Notes: a model not told the origin generated them from the sequence alone. Positions 1 to 9,291 are shown, counted from the stretch's first letter. The stretch: DNA of 64,000 bases from Paenibacillus radicis (ex Xue et al. 2023) (GCF_024722015.1 NZ_JANQBD010000028.1:49721-113720), one strand, 5' to 3'. Translations and numbers: made by a program.

Positions 1-2
1 AA

Positions 3-533
3 AGTCCGTTTGTCTTAGGCTTGAGAAGCTTAGGCTTACCTGCCCTTGAGCATGTGTTCAATGCCGTTCTTATTATAGCCGGGTTTTCTACAATGGTTGC
101 GTCTCAATATGCGGTAACGTTAATGCTGGTTACACTTGCAGAGGACGGGGATGCCCCCAATTGCTTTTCCATCAAAATAGGGGAGCGCCGAACCCCCTAT
201 CCTGCGCTGGGTTTAACTTTAATGGGAATAGTTATATCCATCCTATTAGTTGCATGGTTACCTAAACATATATTCGAGCATATCGCAACTGCGGCCGGAT
301 TAGTGCTCTTGTATACCTGGTCCATCATATTGCTCTCAGCCCCCAAAGTGGTGAAGCTATCCATTGGAGCTAAAATAAAGGGATTTATTGCTCTCGGATT
401 AATCGGTGCGGCTGTCTCGGGAACATGGCTGGAAGCGTCGAGCAGACCTGGATTTGGAGTGAGTTTGCTCCTGGTTGTCATTATAGCTGCGGTGACCTGG
501 TTTATGAGAGCAAGATGGAGGAGCACGCTTTAG
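3..533 (+). CDS. amino acid permease, C-terminal part (cut by window edge)
   Basis: The reading frame is open to the left edge, so this is the C-terminal part of a longer membrane protein. It reads as the last four or five membrane segments of an APC-superfamily amino acid permease. A helix with FNAVLIIAGFSTMVASQYAV is followed by a hydrophilic loop ending in RRTPYPALGL, then paired helices and a basic tail. The loop with an E-x(n)-P-YPAL motif is typical of the region before the last helices in AAT/APC transporters. Substrate cannot be told from this fragment. It ends tail to tail with the next gene, overlapping it by 4 bp. Confidence 0.75.
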   Translation, partial: SPFVLGLRSLGLPALEHVFNAVLIIAGFSTMVASQYAVTLMLVTLAEDGDAPNCFSIKIGERRTPYPALGLTLMGIVISILLVAWLPKHIFEHIATAAGLVLLYTWSIILLSAPKVVKLSIGAKIKGFIALGLIGAAVSGTWLEASSRPGFGVSLLLVVIIAAVTWFMRARWRSTL

Positions 534-1291
534 AAGTGTAATTTTTTAATAGCTTGCTTCATTCTTGTGAAGGGACACTTGGAGGGAATGTGATTATCAT
601 CATGCAGGAAATATTGCTGCCATTCCAGATTATCCTCCTGACCATACCCTTTTAAGGAAGGATGCGCGGGTATTCCATCGTAGTTGGCCAAACGGCTTCT
701 GATAGCATCTTTTAATTTGTGACTGATTGATTTGGATTTATTAAGCTCCTCGAACACCCATCGCGGCTGAAAAGCGAGCATAAAATAAGGGAAATGCCTG
801 CTCTTGCGAATGGTATGGGCGGGTGTCGCACAAAAGGCAAAATAAGCATTCCCATCAAAGCAGAATTCCCAAGAATGGTGGGAGGGATCGGTCGAAACCT
901 CCTTCGGCCATTCTTTTTCATCGTATTGGCTTAACTGACTGAGCAGCGACCAGAATAATTCCTCGTAATTTTGAACCGAATAATTAGTGGATAAAGTAGT
1001 GGGTGTGTTGAAAAATACGACCAGTGAAGCATACTTGCCAGTCGCTCTAGAGCATTGTCCGTATTGCTTCAATAAGGAAGCGAGAGCTTGAGGAGAGGTG
1101 TGCGACCTGGGATCTCCGACAAAGCCGAATCGCAGATGATCGGAAATAAAGCCTTGTCTCCCGGGGATACAGGGGTATTCATTATGAGTATCGGTAATCA
1201 TCGCCTGGAATTGCTGAAATGCATCCTGCTGCCAATTCGCGAGCTCAAATAATCGCTCATCCAACCAGCTTTTTGTGTACAGCTCAGACAT
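530..1291 (-). CDS. YqcI/YcgG family protein
   Basis: A 253-residue cytoplasmic protein that matches my memory of the YqcI/YcgG family. Visible family-like features are the early CIPGRQGF segment, the RFGFVGDPR stretch, a SLVVFFNTP strand, and the central WEFCFDGNAYF and ESRHFPY-like region (here RKSRHFPYFMLAFQPRW). The family is widespread in bacilli and actinobacteria but has no established reaction that I know of. There is no signal peptide or membrane segment. The gene has its own upstream gap of nearly 1 kb and is convergent with the permease. Confidence 0.75.
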   Translation of the reverse strand: MSELYTKSWLDERLFELANWQQDAFQQFQAMITDTHNEYPCIPGRQGFISDHLRFGFVGDPRSHTSPQALASLLKQYGQCSRATGKYASLVVFFNTPTTLSTNYSVQNYEELFWSLLSQLSQYDEKEWPKEVSTDPSHHSWEFCFDGNAYFAFCATPAHTIRKSRHFPYFMLAFQPRWVFEELNKSKSISHKLKDAIRSRLANYDGIPAHPSLKGYGQEDNLEWQQYFLHDDNHIPSKCPFTRMKQAIKKLHF

Positions 1292-2259
1292 GTGATAGAT
1301 CCTCCTTCATCAGTTCGTGATACTGTATGAAGAGGAGGAGTACTAGGTGAATGTCCTTGTTTATATATTATTCTGAATATGAGCGTGTGTTGAGTTTGGG
1401 AAATTACATTAATTTTGAATATTTATAAGGGCTCAACCTCAAAATCAGTGCTTGTCCCTTCTCCGACCATCACTCCGCATACAATCCTGCGAATATGCAG
1501 TTATTTTCCTACCGAAACTGCTGTAGAGAGAACAAAACTGCAAAAGTACATCAATTTTCATGTGATTCGGTCCGGTATTAGCTAAGAATGGAAAAAAAGA
1601 TGTACATTTGCATGAATTCAAGGATACTACGATTAACCGGCTAAAAGAATGTATAATTGCAGGTTTTTGGGTAGGCAACGGCTTCGAATCGAATGATATC
1701 TTGTGCTTGCTGCCATTGTCGTTCTTAGAGGGTCATATCTGATTGTATAGGTCTTTGGATGCGGTTTTTATATGTCTGGATGAGGTTGGATCGACCGCCA
1801 TGCAATGCCGAAACGCGCATCCGGGATTTGCAATATTGGTAATTATTTACAACTAGATTGTCCTTATATGTTAAATATTTATAAAATCTGTCGAATATAC
1901 AGTTTTTTTGTTGAACAAAAAGTCGAAAATAGAGTAAATTTATGCTTAAGATGTATATTTGTTAGTCTTTGTTTAGTCTTTGTTTAGTGCAAAGTCTTTA
2001 TAATGGCTGTAAGACCGCTCCTGCTGCTTGAATGACTGAAGGATATTAGTGCCTTTTTGAAGCACAGAAATCATAGGTCTTAAGTGCCATGTTATCTTGG
2101 CTGCAAAATTTCATTCCGTGGCAATCCAAAGGAGGATTCGTAATTTGCCGAATAATGCAAGTAGAGGAAAGGAAAGAGCTTCAGATGGTACATGGAAGCC
2201 CTTGTTTTGGTGTGCTTTGATAAACACCGAGAGCTAATACATATTTATTGGAGGTAAAC
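1292..2259. other. 968-bp intergenic region with palindromic repeats and a long leader
   Basis: No convincing gene. Around 1530-1610 there is an inverted pair GTACATC (1546-1552) and GATGTAC (1599-1605), inside A/T-rich sequence that looks like a degenerate palindromic repeat. An 11-bp unit TAGTCTTTGTT is tandemly doubled at 1963-1984. TATAAT occurs at 1999-2004, but no well-spaced -35 precedes it. If it is a start region, the next gene has a leader of about 250 nt. The 60-codon frame at 1805-1987 has no ribosome binding site and unlikely composition. Confidence 0.4.
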
Positions 2260-5200
2260 ATGTTTAGAAATGAGAGAGTTAAACTTGCAGCAATTGTCCT
2301 TATATTATGTATGATATCAACCTTATTTGGTGATTTTAAGGTCGCTTCTGCGGCCACTACCAATATATTAAAGAAAGCCTACATTACAAGCTATAGTACC
2401 GGCAAGGTTGATGTGGTAGATCTGGAAAACGGTACGGTGGAGTTGGGCAAAATTACGGTGGGGGTTCAACCCAATAGTGCAGCGTTCAACCCGAATGGCA
2501 CTCAGGTTTTTGTAACCAATCGGTCCAGTGGCACTGTATCGGTTATAGATCCGGCTACCGATACGGTGATCCGTACAATAACAGTGGGTGCACAGCCTCA
2601 CGGGGTAGCTTTTAACTCGGATGGCAGCAAAGCTTATGTAGCTAACAGGAATGGCAATACTCTCTCAGTAATCAATACTGCAACGCTTGCTGTTACTGGT
2701 ACAATAACTGTATTAGCAAATCCTATAGCAATGGTAACAGTAGGCCAGAAGCTGTTTCTGACACAGCAAACCGCCAACCAAGTAGCAGTCATTGATCTTA
2801 CAAACGATACCGTTTCTAGTCAGATTACGGTAGGTGTTGGACCGTATGGCCTTTCGGTCAATCCCAATGGTACCAAGATTTACGTAGCCAATCAGTCAGG
2901 AAATTCAGTTTCAGTAATCAAAGTCGCAGACAACACTGTGGAAGCAACTATAACAGTCGGCACATTACCTACTGCTACTGAGGTCTCTCCCGACGGGAGC
3001 CGGGTTTATGTGGCGAATAGCGGTTCTAGCACGGCTTCTGTTATTAATACTACTAATAATACAGTGGTAAGTACCATCTCCGTAGGCACTAACCCCTACG
3101 TCATTGGTATATCTGCAGATGGCACACGAGCCTTTACGGTCAATTATACTAGTAACAATATGAGCGTAATCAGAACTTCCGATAACACGGTAATTCAGAC
3201 AATAGCTTTAAGCCCTGGTCCCTTTATGGTGGGCACCTTCATGGTTTCTACGGCTGTGGCCACTAACCCGGCTCAACAGCAAGTGGTTGCTCCAACAGCG
3301 AGCCCAGCCTCCGGTATGGTGGCAGCAGGCACGACAGTAGTCTTATCCACGCCGACCCCGGATGCGGAGATTTACTACACGATTGACGGAACCACGCCGA
3401 CCGTCGGCAGTACGTTGTATAGTACGCCAATCAGCGTGACGAGTACGACAACGATTAAGGCAATTGCTGTGAAATCAGGAATGACCGATAGCTCGATAAT
3501 GAGCGCAAGCTACACGGTTAATGTAAATACCCCTCCAACAGTAAGCAGCATTGTATATCAAAGCGTTAAAGTAAACGGAGTCCTTGGCCCCCTGGCGTTC
3601 ACCGTATCCGATGCGGAAACGAGTGCAGGAAGCTTGACGGTTACAGCAGCTACGTACAACTCAACACTCATACCCCTGGGAAATATTAGTTTGGGTGGCA
3701 GCGGCGGGAATCGTACGGTAACTCTTACACCGGCCCAAGGCCAAACGGGAACAACGTCTATTTGGTTGACTGTAACCGATGCTAACGGTTTATCGGCAAG
3801 TACAGGATTTCAGGTTACGGTAGTGGCATCAAGCAACGCAGACTTAAAAGCAATGGCAATAAGTGCAGGAAGCTTAAGTCCAGCGTTTGTATCCAATACA
3901 ACCGTGTATGCAGCAACTGTGCCCAACAGTACGCGCAGCTTGACAGTTACTGGAGCCGTGTACGACCCGGCGGCAACTATTCGTGTCAATGGTGTTGTGA
4001 CGGCAAGTGGAGCGGCTTCGTCGGAGCTTCCACTGAATATTGGAGCTAACGTGGTAACAGTTGGAGTTACTGCACAGGATGGCACGACATTAAAAACATA
4101 CACAATCAACGTAAATCGGTTACCTTCTAGTAACGCAGACTTAAAAGCAATGACAATAAGTGCAGGAAGCTTAAATCCAGCGTTTGTATCCAATACAACC
4201 ACGTATACGGCAACTGTGCCCAACAGTACGCGCAGCTTGACAGTTACTGGAGCCGTGTACGACCCGGCGGCAACTATTCGTGTCAATGGTGTTGTGACGG
4301 CAGGTGGAGCGGCTTCGTCAGAGCTCCCACTGAATATTGGAGCAAACGTGGTGACCGTTGAAGTTACTGCACAGGATGGTACGACATTAAAAACATACAC
4401 AATCAACATGAATCGGTTACCTTCTAACAATGCAGACTTAAAAGCATTGACAATAAGTGCAGGAAGCTTAGATCCAGCGTTCGTATCCAATACAACTGCG
4501 TATACAGCAACTGTGCCCAACAGTACGCACAGCTTGACAGTCACTGGAGCCGTGTACGACCCGGCGGCAACTATTCGTGTCAATGGTGTTGTGACGGCAG
4601 GTGGAGCGGCTTCGTCGGAGCTTCCACTGAATATTGGAGCAAACGTGGTGACCGTTGAAGTTACTGCACAGGATGGCACGACATTAAAAACATACACGAT
4701 CAACGTAAATCGGTTACCTCAGCATTCGACAACATCCAGTGGCGGGAGTTCGGTATCTCAGTCGAACGGTGTGCAAATTGTTGTAGATGGTGTCGTACAA
4801 GATCAATCAGCTACAGCAAAGAATGACAAAATAGGGGATCAAAGTGTAACAATCATTTCCGTGGACAATGACAAAGTGATCGCTCAACTGGAGAAAGAAG
4901 CGAATAAGCTGCTGTCGATTCCGGTTACAGGTAACGCAGATGTAGTTATCGGTGAATTGAACGGCAAGCTGGTGAAAGCAATGGAAGGCAAACAGGCTGT
5001 GATTGAGGTCAAAACAGATCGTGCAACCTACACACTTCCGGCCTCGCAAATTAATGTCAGCAGTATTTCCGCTCAGTTGGGCAGTAATGTAAAGCTGGAA
5101 GATATCAAGATCAGTATTAAAATAGGTTCGTCTCTGCCGACGATAGCTGCAACTATAGAAAAATCAGCTGCCGGTGGAAATATGACACTAGTGGGTAAGC

Positions 5201-6018
5201 CTATTGAATTTGAGGTTACAGCGACATGGGAGGGTAAATCGGTAACGGTTAACCAATTTCAGAGCTATGTTGAACGTCAGATTACTCTACCGGCTGGAAC
5301 CGGTGCTTCCCAGGCAACAACAGCTGTTGTACTGAATACAGATGGAACTCTAACCCATGTGCCAACCAAGCTGGTGACGATCGATGGCAAAACGATTGCG
5401 GTCATTAACAGCTTAACCAACAGCAGCTACGCAGTTGTATTTAGTCCTAAAAAATTTGCAGATGTAGAAACTAGCTGGAGTCAACAAGACGTGAATGATA
5501 TGGCGTCCAGACAAATTGTTCAGGGTGTAACCGATCAATCTTTCCAACCGGACAAAGCGATCACTCGTGCAGAGTTTGTAGCTATTATGGTTAGAGCTCT
5601 TGGATTGAAGCCGGGTGTAGGGGACAATGCTCCAAAGGATATTCAAGCATCCGATTGGTTTGCTGGTGTCGTACAAACGGGCGTGTCTTACAAATTAATC
5701 AGCGGTTATGAGGATGGGACCTTCCGTCCTAACCTGACGATTACGAGAAAAGAGGCGGCGGCTATCGTTGCACGTGCATTGACTCTTGTCAAGCTGAACA
5801 ATGGATTGTCTGAAGAAGAAGTAACTAAGCAATTGGAATTTTTTACAGATGGCTCCAAGATTCCAGCCTGGGCTAAAAAAGATCTTGCAGTTGCTGTGAA
5901 GAATAATATTTTGCAAGGTGATAACGGACAAATTTCCGCAGACGACAATGTTACACGTGCTCAAACGGCAGCAATGCTAAGAAGATTGCTGCAGCAAGCA
6001 AATTTGATTAATAAGTAG
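2260..6018 (+). CDS. secreted YVTN-propeller, cadherin-like and SLH domain surface protein
   Basis: A 1,252-residue exported surface protein. ATG 2260 is preferred over an upstream TTG because GGAGG sits at 2250-2254. Order of parts: signal peptide ending VASA-ATT near residue 31; seven YVTN-type beta-propeller blades of about 42 residues (about 40-330); a chitobiase C-terminal-type domain with EIYYTIDGTTPT; an Ig/cadherin-like domain; three nearly identical 99-residue cadherin-like beta-sandwich repeats; a Ser/Gly linker; a module of about 210 residues; and three SLH domains at the end (FADVETSW, WFAGVVQTGVSYKLISGYEDGTF, IPAWAKKDLAVAVKNNI). SLH domains bind pyruvylated secondary cell-wall polymer, so the propeller is displayed outward. 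Ligand unknown. A strong terminator follows. Confidence 0.9.
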   Translation: MFRNERVKLAAIVLILCMISTLFGDFKVASAATTNILKKAYITSYSTGKVDVVDLENGTVELGKITVGVQPNSAAFNPNGTQVFVTNRSSGTVSVIDPATDTVIRTITVGAQPHGVAFNSDGSKAYVANRNGNTLSVINTATLAVTGTITVLANPIAMVTVGQKLFLTQQTANQVAVIDLTNDTVSSQITVGVGPYGLSVNPNGTKIYVANQSGNSVSVIKVADNTVEATITVGTLPTATEVSPDGSRVYVANSGSSTASVINTTNNTVVSTISVGTNPYVIGISADGTRAFTVNYTSNNMSVIRTSDNTVIQTIALSPGPFMVGTFMVSTAVATNPAQQQVVAPTASPASGMVAAGTTVVLSTPTPDAEIYYTIDGTTPTVGSTLYSTPISVTSTTTIKAIAVKSGMTDSSIMSASYTVNVNTPPTVSSIVYQSVKVNGVLGPLAFTVSDAETSAGSLTVTAATYNSTLIPLGNISLGGSGGNRTVTLTPAQGQTGTTSIWLTVTDANGLSASTGFQVTVVASSNADLKAMAISAGSLSPAFVSNTTVYAATVPNSTRSLTVTGAVYDPAATIRVNGVVTASGAASSELPLNIGANVVTVGVTAQDGTTLKTYTINVNRLPSSNADLKAMTISAGSLNPAFVSNTTTYTATVPNSTRSLTVTGAVYDPAATIRVNGVVTAGGAASSELPLNIGANVVTVEVTAQDGTTLKTYTINMNRLPSNNADLKALTISAGSLDPAFVSNTTAYTATVPNSTHSLTVTGAVYDPAATIRVNGVVTAGGAASSELPLNIGANVVTVEVTAQDGTTLKTYTINVNRLPQHSTTSSGGSSVSQSNGVQIVVDGVVQDQSATAKNDKIGDQSVTIISVDNDKVIAQLEKEANKLLSIPVTGNADVVIGELNGKLVKAMEGKQAVIEVKTDRATYTLPASQINVSSISAQLGSNVKLEDIKISIKIGSSLPTIAATIEKSAAGGNMTLVGKPIEFEVTATWEGKSVTVNQFQSYVERQITLPAGTGASQATTAVVLNTDGTLTHVPTKLVTIDGKTIAVINSLTNSSYAVVFSPKKFADVETSWSQQDVNDMASRQIVQGVTDQSFQPDKAITRAEFVAIMVRALGLKPGVGDNAPKDIQASDWFAGVVQTGVSYKLISGYEDGTFRPNLTITRKEAAAIVARALTLVKLNNGLSEEEVTKQLEFFTDGSKIPAWAKKDLAVAVKNNILQGDNGQISADDNVTRAQTAAMLRRLLQQANLINK
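3829..4719 (+). repeat. three tandem 297-bp coding repeats
   Basis: Inside the propeller/SLH gene a 297-bp unit occurs three times in a row, starting near 3829, 4126 and 4423. Each encodes a 99-residue cadherin-like beta-sandwich beginning NADLKA and ending TYTINVNRLP. The copies are nearly identical at the DNA level, which points to recent expansion or gene conversion and predicts copy-number variation between strains. The long frame on the opposite strand here (3810-4703) is only the antisense of this repeat. Confidence 0.9.
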
Positions 6019-6039
6019 GTTTATCCATACGTTAAGAAG

Positions 6040-6079
6040 AAAAAGGACCATTGCCAACTGACTGGCAATGGTCCTTTTT
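6040..6079 (+). terminator. rho-independent terminator of the propeller/SLH gene
   Basis: A perfect 17-bp inverted repeat (6040-6056 with 6063-6079, six-base loop ACTGAC) starts with an A run and ends in TTTTT. The symmetric A and T runs make it potentially bidirectional. Confidence 0.92.
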
Positions 6080-6243
6080 GACAGATAAGAATTTATATGT
6101 TTGGGGTGAGCGAAGCTTACCCCTTATTTAACACGCTGGATTGTTCTATACAGCTAAAGTGGGGATATCCTTTCTAAGTGATAAGGAAGTATAAGTTTGA
6201 ACCGGAGCTTGCCGATAGCCCTGAAGGATTTTGTACGGAGCTA

Positions 6244-6305
6244 AGAGTTCCGTTATTCCATCAGTCAACTCTAATCTAAGGAGATAGCGGAAGTGGGAAT
6301 TCCGT
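6244..6305. repeat. dispersed GTTCCGTTATTC...GATAGCGGAA repeat, copy 1
   Basis: Starts AGAGTTCCGTTATTC and ends GATAGCGGAAGTGGGAATTC plus CGTT. A second copy lies at 63812-63873 with the same order of conserved blocks and a diverged middle. The ends contain a small hairpin of the form CGGAA-gtgggaa-TTCCG. Confidence 0.7.
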
Positions 6306-6334
6306 TAAGCTGGCCGAATTGAGCATGTATGCAT

Positions 6335-6383
6335 AAAAACAGAGTGATAACGGAACTGGCGGTTCCGTTATCACTCTGTTTTT
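6335..6383. terminator. 22-bp perfect hairpin, terminator-like
   Basis: Arms 6335-6356 and 6362-6383 pair perfectly around a 5-base loop, with an A run at the left and TTTTTT at the right. It includes GTTCCGTTATC, the same core as the neighbouring dispersed repeat. No gene ends directly beside it, so it may be a repeat element rather than a working terminator. Confidence 0.6.
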
Positions 6384-6799
6384 TGGGCTTTCCAGCTGAT
6401 AAAGGAACTATTACTTCCGAAATGACCTTCACTTTCGTGGATTCAGTACTGGCGGGTTGTTTAGGGTAAGTGCAGATGTCTCTTCTTAAATGGAGATGGG
6501 GCTGGATGTACATGTACATCCATGGCTATGAGTAGCGGCTCGAAGACCGGGTTAGGGAAGTGAGGAAGCAGCGCAAAGCGGGGAGTAGAACAGAAGAGGG
6601 CATGGGTGTGGGATTGAGGAGTGTGAGCGTCCGCCCTGGTCTCCGGTGAATGCTCGGGTACGTAACCTACCTTCGAAGCTCGTGTTCTTCCCACCGCAAG
6701 CATTTCATTCAAGGAACACGACTTCAACAGCGACTGTAATCCCACACCATCTCTCCAAAGTGGACAAACGAAAATTGTTCACCGAGGACGCCACAAGGC

Positions 6800-6927
6800 G
6801 CTTTTCTTAAAATATCAGAACTTATATGTTTTCAGTGGAGCTGAACAATTCTGATATTGCAAGAAAAGCTACCGCTAAGACACGAATGTCTCTTCATCGA
6901 AAGGGCTTCGAATAGAAGCTTTTCTTA
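6800..6927. repeat. structured palindromic repeat, copy 1
   Basis: Nested inverted repeats: GCTTTTCTT (6800-6808) with AAGAAAAGC (6861-6869); AATATCAGAA (6811-6820) with TTCTGATATT (6849-6858); and an inner CAGT-gga-GCTG hairpin. A second half (6860-6927) runs from CAAGAAAAGCT to AGCTTTTCTTA with internal GACACGAATGTC. A near-copy lies at 58060-58171, where stem bases differ but pairing is kept. Function unknown. Confidence 0.8.
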
Positions 6928-7063
6928 TACTGCACGGTTACGGGGGCCTAAAAATAAAGCAGAATGAGGTGTGCTGATCGGTAAAGTCGGGGGCTAAAAG
7001 TATGCGTTCATAACCAGCGGAATGTCATTCCGTTATTTGTGACATGCCGCTGGAAAATCTTTT

Positions 7064-7693
7064 TTACAAAAATAATGCCTTAAAGGCTTGATAACCAAAA
7101 TAAAACCCAAAACCGATCAGCGATACTCCGGCTAATGCTGAGATAAGCTTTATGATTTGACCGCTTCCATATTTATACAGCGTGCTCGCGATAGCTGCCA
7201 TAATAATATCCCACAGGAAAATCCCCATAAATATACCCAAGCTATAGATGAATACATAACGCATGCCGTAGGACTCGACGGTTTGTGCCAGGATAGATCC
7301 GTAAATACCGAGCCAAAATAAAATATTAAGCGGATTGGACAGTGCCAGCAGAAAACCGGAGATAAAGGATTTGCCGGTAGATTCTTCTTTAGTGGTTCGG
7401 GTGGCGTGTCCTTTGTTGATTTGCAGCAAGCTTTCGATTCCCGTATATACAAGAACAAAGAAACCAAAGGCCCAAAGGAATGTTTTCATGAAAGGTGTAT
7501 GGAGAAAATGAGCGAGACCCAAATAAATGAACAGCATGTAGATAACATCTGCTGCCATAGCGCCTAACCCTACGAGCCATGCGTGAAGAAAGCCGTGTTT
7601 GATCCCTTTGTCCAGCTGTGCTGCGTTAACCGGCCCGATTGGAGCAGACAGCGATAAGCCTAAAATGATATAGGATATAAAAGTATTCATCAT
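7064..7693 (-). CDS. LysE/RhtB family amino acid exporter
   Basis: A 209-residue membrane protein with about six hydrophobic segments. The N-terminus carries the LysE-superfamily signature pattern SAPIGPVNAAQLDKGIKHGF, and FLLALSNPLNILFWLGIYG is the second conserved block (NP-NILFW). Such proteins export amino acids or small polar metabolites across the cytoplasmic membrane. Substrate unknown. Two adjacent ATGs are possible; the first is used, with GGAGGG a few bases upstream. It stands alone and is divergent from the next gene. Confidence 0.85.
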   Translation of the reverse strand: MMNTFISYIILGLSLSAPIGPVNAAQLDKGIKHGFLHAWLVGLGAMAADVIYMLFIYLGLAHFLHTPFMKTFLWAFGFFVLVYTGIESLLQINKGHATRTTKEESTGKSFISGFLLALSNPLNILFWLGIYGSILAQTVESYGMRYVFIYSLGIFMGIFLWDIIMAAIASTLYKYGSGQIIKLISALAGVSLIGFGFYFGYQAFKALFL

Positions 7694-7777
7694 CTTCGCC
7701 CTCCGGTGAGTACTTGTACAAGGTATTGTATTCGGATGGAATGATGATTAGAATGATTGACCGCCGCGATAAGGATT

Positions 7778-7803
7778 GTTTCGATTCAGGATCAAATGGC
7801 TAA
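7778..7803 (+). promoter_or_regulatory. possible sigma-B promoter
   Basis: GTTTCG at 7778-7783 and GGCTAA at 7798-7803, 14 bases apart, resemble the GTTT-N12-15-GGGTAA pattern, about 40 bp ahead of a ydaT-like gene. In Bacillus subtilis ydaT is, as I recall, a general-stress gene, which fits. The -10 is imperfect. Confidence 0.35.
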
Positions 7804-7842
7804 GTATTAGCGTAAGACAATCCCGAGAGGAGGGTTTTATTC

Positions 7843-8259
7843 ATGCCTTGGAAAAAGAACGATTACCCTGTTTCCATGAAAAACCTGGAGTCGCGCGTGA
7901 GAAGCAAAGCGATCGAAATTGCTAATGCTCTGTTGGACGAGGGCTATCAGGAAGGAAGAGCTATTGCGATTGCAATGGCTAAAGCAAAGGAATGGAATGA
8001 CGACCATCCGCTGCATAGCTATAGTGGACACGATAACTCCGGTCCTATGCGGTATAAGGGGAGTCCCTTCAATTACCATGTCGTCCCTCATGGGGATGGA
8101 TGGGCCGTGAAGGAGGAGGGCTCTGATTATGCACGGTTAAGTACAGATACGAAGGCGGAAGCCGTAGACAAAGCCCGGGAATGGGCATCTGACGCTAACA
8201 AATGTGCAATTATTCATCGTAAAGACGGTACGGTAGAGACCTCACATAATTATTCATAG
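7843..8259 (+). CDS. ydaT: YdaT-like DUF2188 protein
   Basis: A 138-residue soluble protein. The first half (MPWKKNDYPVSMKNL...AIEIANALLDEG...AIAIAMAKAKEW) matches the YdaT-type helical N-terminus. The second half is a DUF2188 domain: YHVVPHGDGWAVKEEGS, then TKAEAVDKAREWA and a final HRKDGTVE strand. DUF2188 is a small beta-alpha fold common in stress proteins, with no known reaction. GAGAGGAGGG precedes the ATG. A weak terminator follows near 8294-8335. Confidence 0.85.
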   Translation: MPWKKNDYPVSMKNLESRVRSKAIEIANALLDEGYQEGRAIAIAMAKAKEWNDDHPLHSYSGHDNSGPMRYKGSPFNYHVVPHGDGWAVKEEGSDYARLSTDTKAEAVDKAREWASDANKCAIIHRKDGTVETSHNYS

Positions 8260-8293
8260 TTGATTAGTGGTCGATTATAACCATGGGTAAATA

Positions 8294-8335
8294 GATAAAG
8301 GCTGGGCTCCATATGGAATCCGGCTTTTATTTATT
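8294..8335 (+). terminator. probable terminator of the ydaT-like gene
   Basis: GCTGG pairs with CCGGC around the palindrome TCCATATGGA, preceded by an A-rich stretch and followed by TTTTATTTATTT. One T-G pair weakens the stem. Confidence 0.55.
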
Positions 8336-8508
8336 TACACGGTACCAAATAAAAGTAGGCTGTTTTTGACCGCTGAAGGTATTTACTTGGCGAGCTGTCG
8401 ATTTATACAAGTAAAAGAGAAACACTTGTTTTACGAACACACATTCGTTATATTTAGATTGGTAAATTAATGTACTTATACTACTAAAAGCAAAGGGTGT
8501 ATTAAACC

Positions 8509-9261
8509 ATGCGGCTTGCTGTAATCTCAGATACACATGGCAATGCAATAGCTTTTGAAGCAGTAGTTAGTGATTTACGTCAACAAAGCCCCGATGCGAT
8601 AGTGTTTTTGGGAGACTTGGTCATGCGCGGTCCTCAACCTGTGGAATGTTTGGATTTATTGCACTCACTGGATCCGCTTGTTTCCGTTAGAGGAAACCAT
8701 GATAATTATTTTTCCCGGTACCGTGACGGTTCTGATTGGCTGCCCAAGAATGATAAAGATGCCATGAACCTGAGACAATTTATGTATAATAAAAAGCTTC
8801 TTTCAGCTGACGAACAACATTGGATAGGCCACTTACCGACAGAGTATGTTTTTAATATCGAGGATTTTCAAGCTGAATTGTACCATGCTTCGCCTCATTC
8901 ACTCGGAACTATTATTTGGCCATGGGCGACAGAGGATGAGCTCGACTCCTTACACAAAGAGGATTCGACCCAGATGGTGCTATTTGGTCATATTCATCAT
9001 GCTTTTACTCGAAATGCAAAGGGCAGGTTAATTGTAAATTGTGGCAGTATTGGTCTTCCCTTCGATGGAGATAACCGTGCAAGCTATTCTATTATTGACA
9101 TTCACGGGAAGAACATATCGACGCAGATTCGTAGAGTTAGTTATGATATTGAGAAAGTAATTCGAATAGCCAAAGACCGGTCTATGCCGGATACAGAGCT
9201 TTTTGAACAGGCGGTTAGAAAGGCCGTATTTACTTATTCCTTCAACAAATCGGCCGTATAG
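8509..9261 (+). CDS. calcineurin-like metallophosphoesterase
   Basis: A 250-residue cytoplasmic phosphoesterase. The metal-binding motifs are complete: D-x-H (ISDTHGN), G-D (FLGDLVMRG), GNHD (RGNHDNY), a later histidine (LYHASPHS) and G-H-x-H (FGHIHHAFTR). This is the YfcE/MJ0936-like subgroup of two-metal phosphodiesterases. The substrate could be a nucleotide, a cyclic phosphodiester or a protein phosphate. It is the first of three closely spaced genes, followed after 30 bp by two serine hydrolases. Confidence 0.85.
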   Translation: MRLAVISDTHGNAIAFEAVVSDLRQQSPDAIVFLGDLVMRGPQPVECLDLLHSLDPLVSVRGNHDNYFSRYRDGSDWLPKNDKDAMNLRQFMYNKKLLSADEQHWIGHLPTEYVFNIEDFQAELYHASPHSLGTIIWPWATEDELDSLHKEDSTQMVLFGHIHHAFTRNAKGRLIVNCGSIGLPFDGDNRASYSIIDIHGKNISTQIRRVSYDIEKVIRIAKDRSMPDTELFEQAVRKAVFTYSFNKSAV

Positions 9262-9291
9262 CCAAATTTACTTGGAACAGGAGAACACAAG

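Larger units (their letters stand above)
6080..7063. other. repeat-rich intergenic region of nearly 1 kb
   Basis: No convincing gene. It holds a dispersed repeat copy (6244-6305), a 22-bp perfect hairpin (6335-6383) and a larger structured repeat (6800-6927), each listed separately. Two antisense frames (6271-6519 and 6461-6745) have no ribosome binding site and overlap the repeats. The 6461-6745 frame has an odd His/Pro-rich composition and is not called. Confidence 0.5.

Noticed and set aside
1805..1987. A 60-codon frame before the propeller/SLH gene
   Set aside because: No ribosome binding site, Cys/Ile-rich composition, and its end is formed by an 11-bp tandem repeat.
3810..4703. A 297-codon antisense frame over the propeller/SLH gene
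   Set aside because: It is the mirror of the three 297-bp coding repeats; it has no ribosome binding site and repeats itself at the same period.
6461..6745. A 94-codon minus-strand frame in the repeat-rich gap
   Set aside because: Odd His/Pro/Arg-rich composition, no ribosome binding site, and it lies in a region of intergenic repeats. It may be part of a repeat but not a supported gene.
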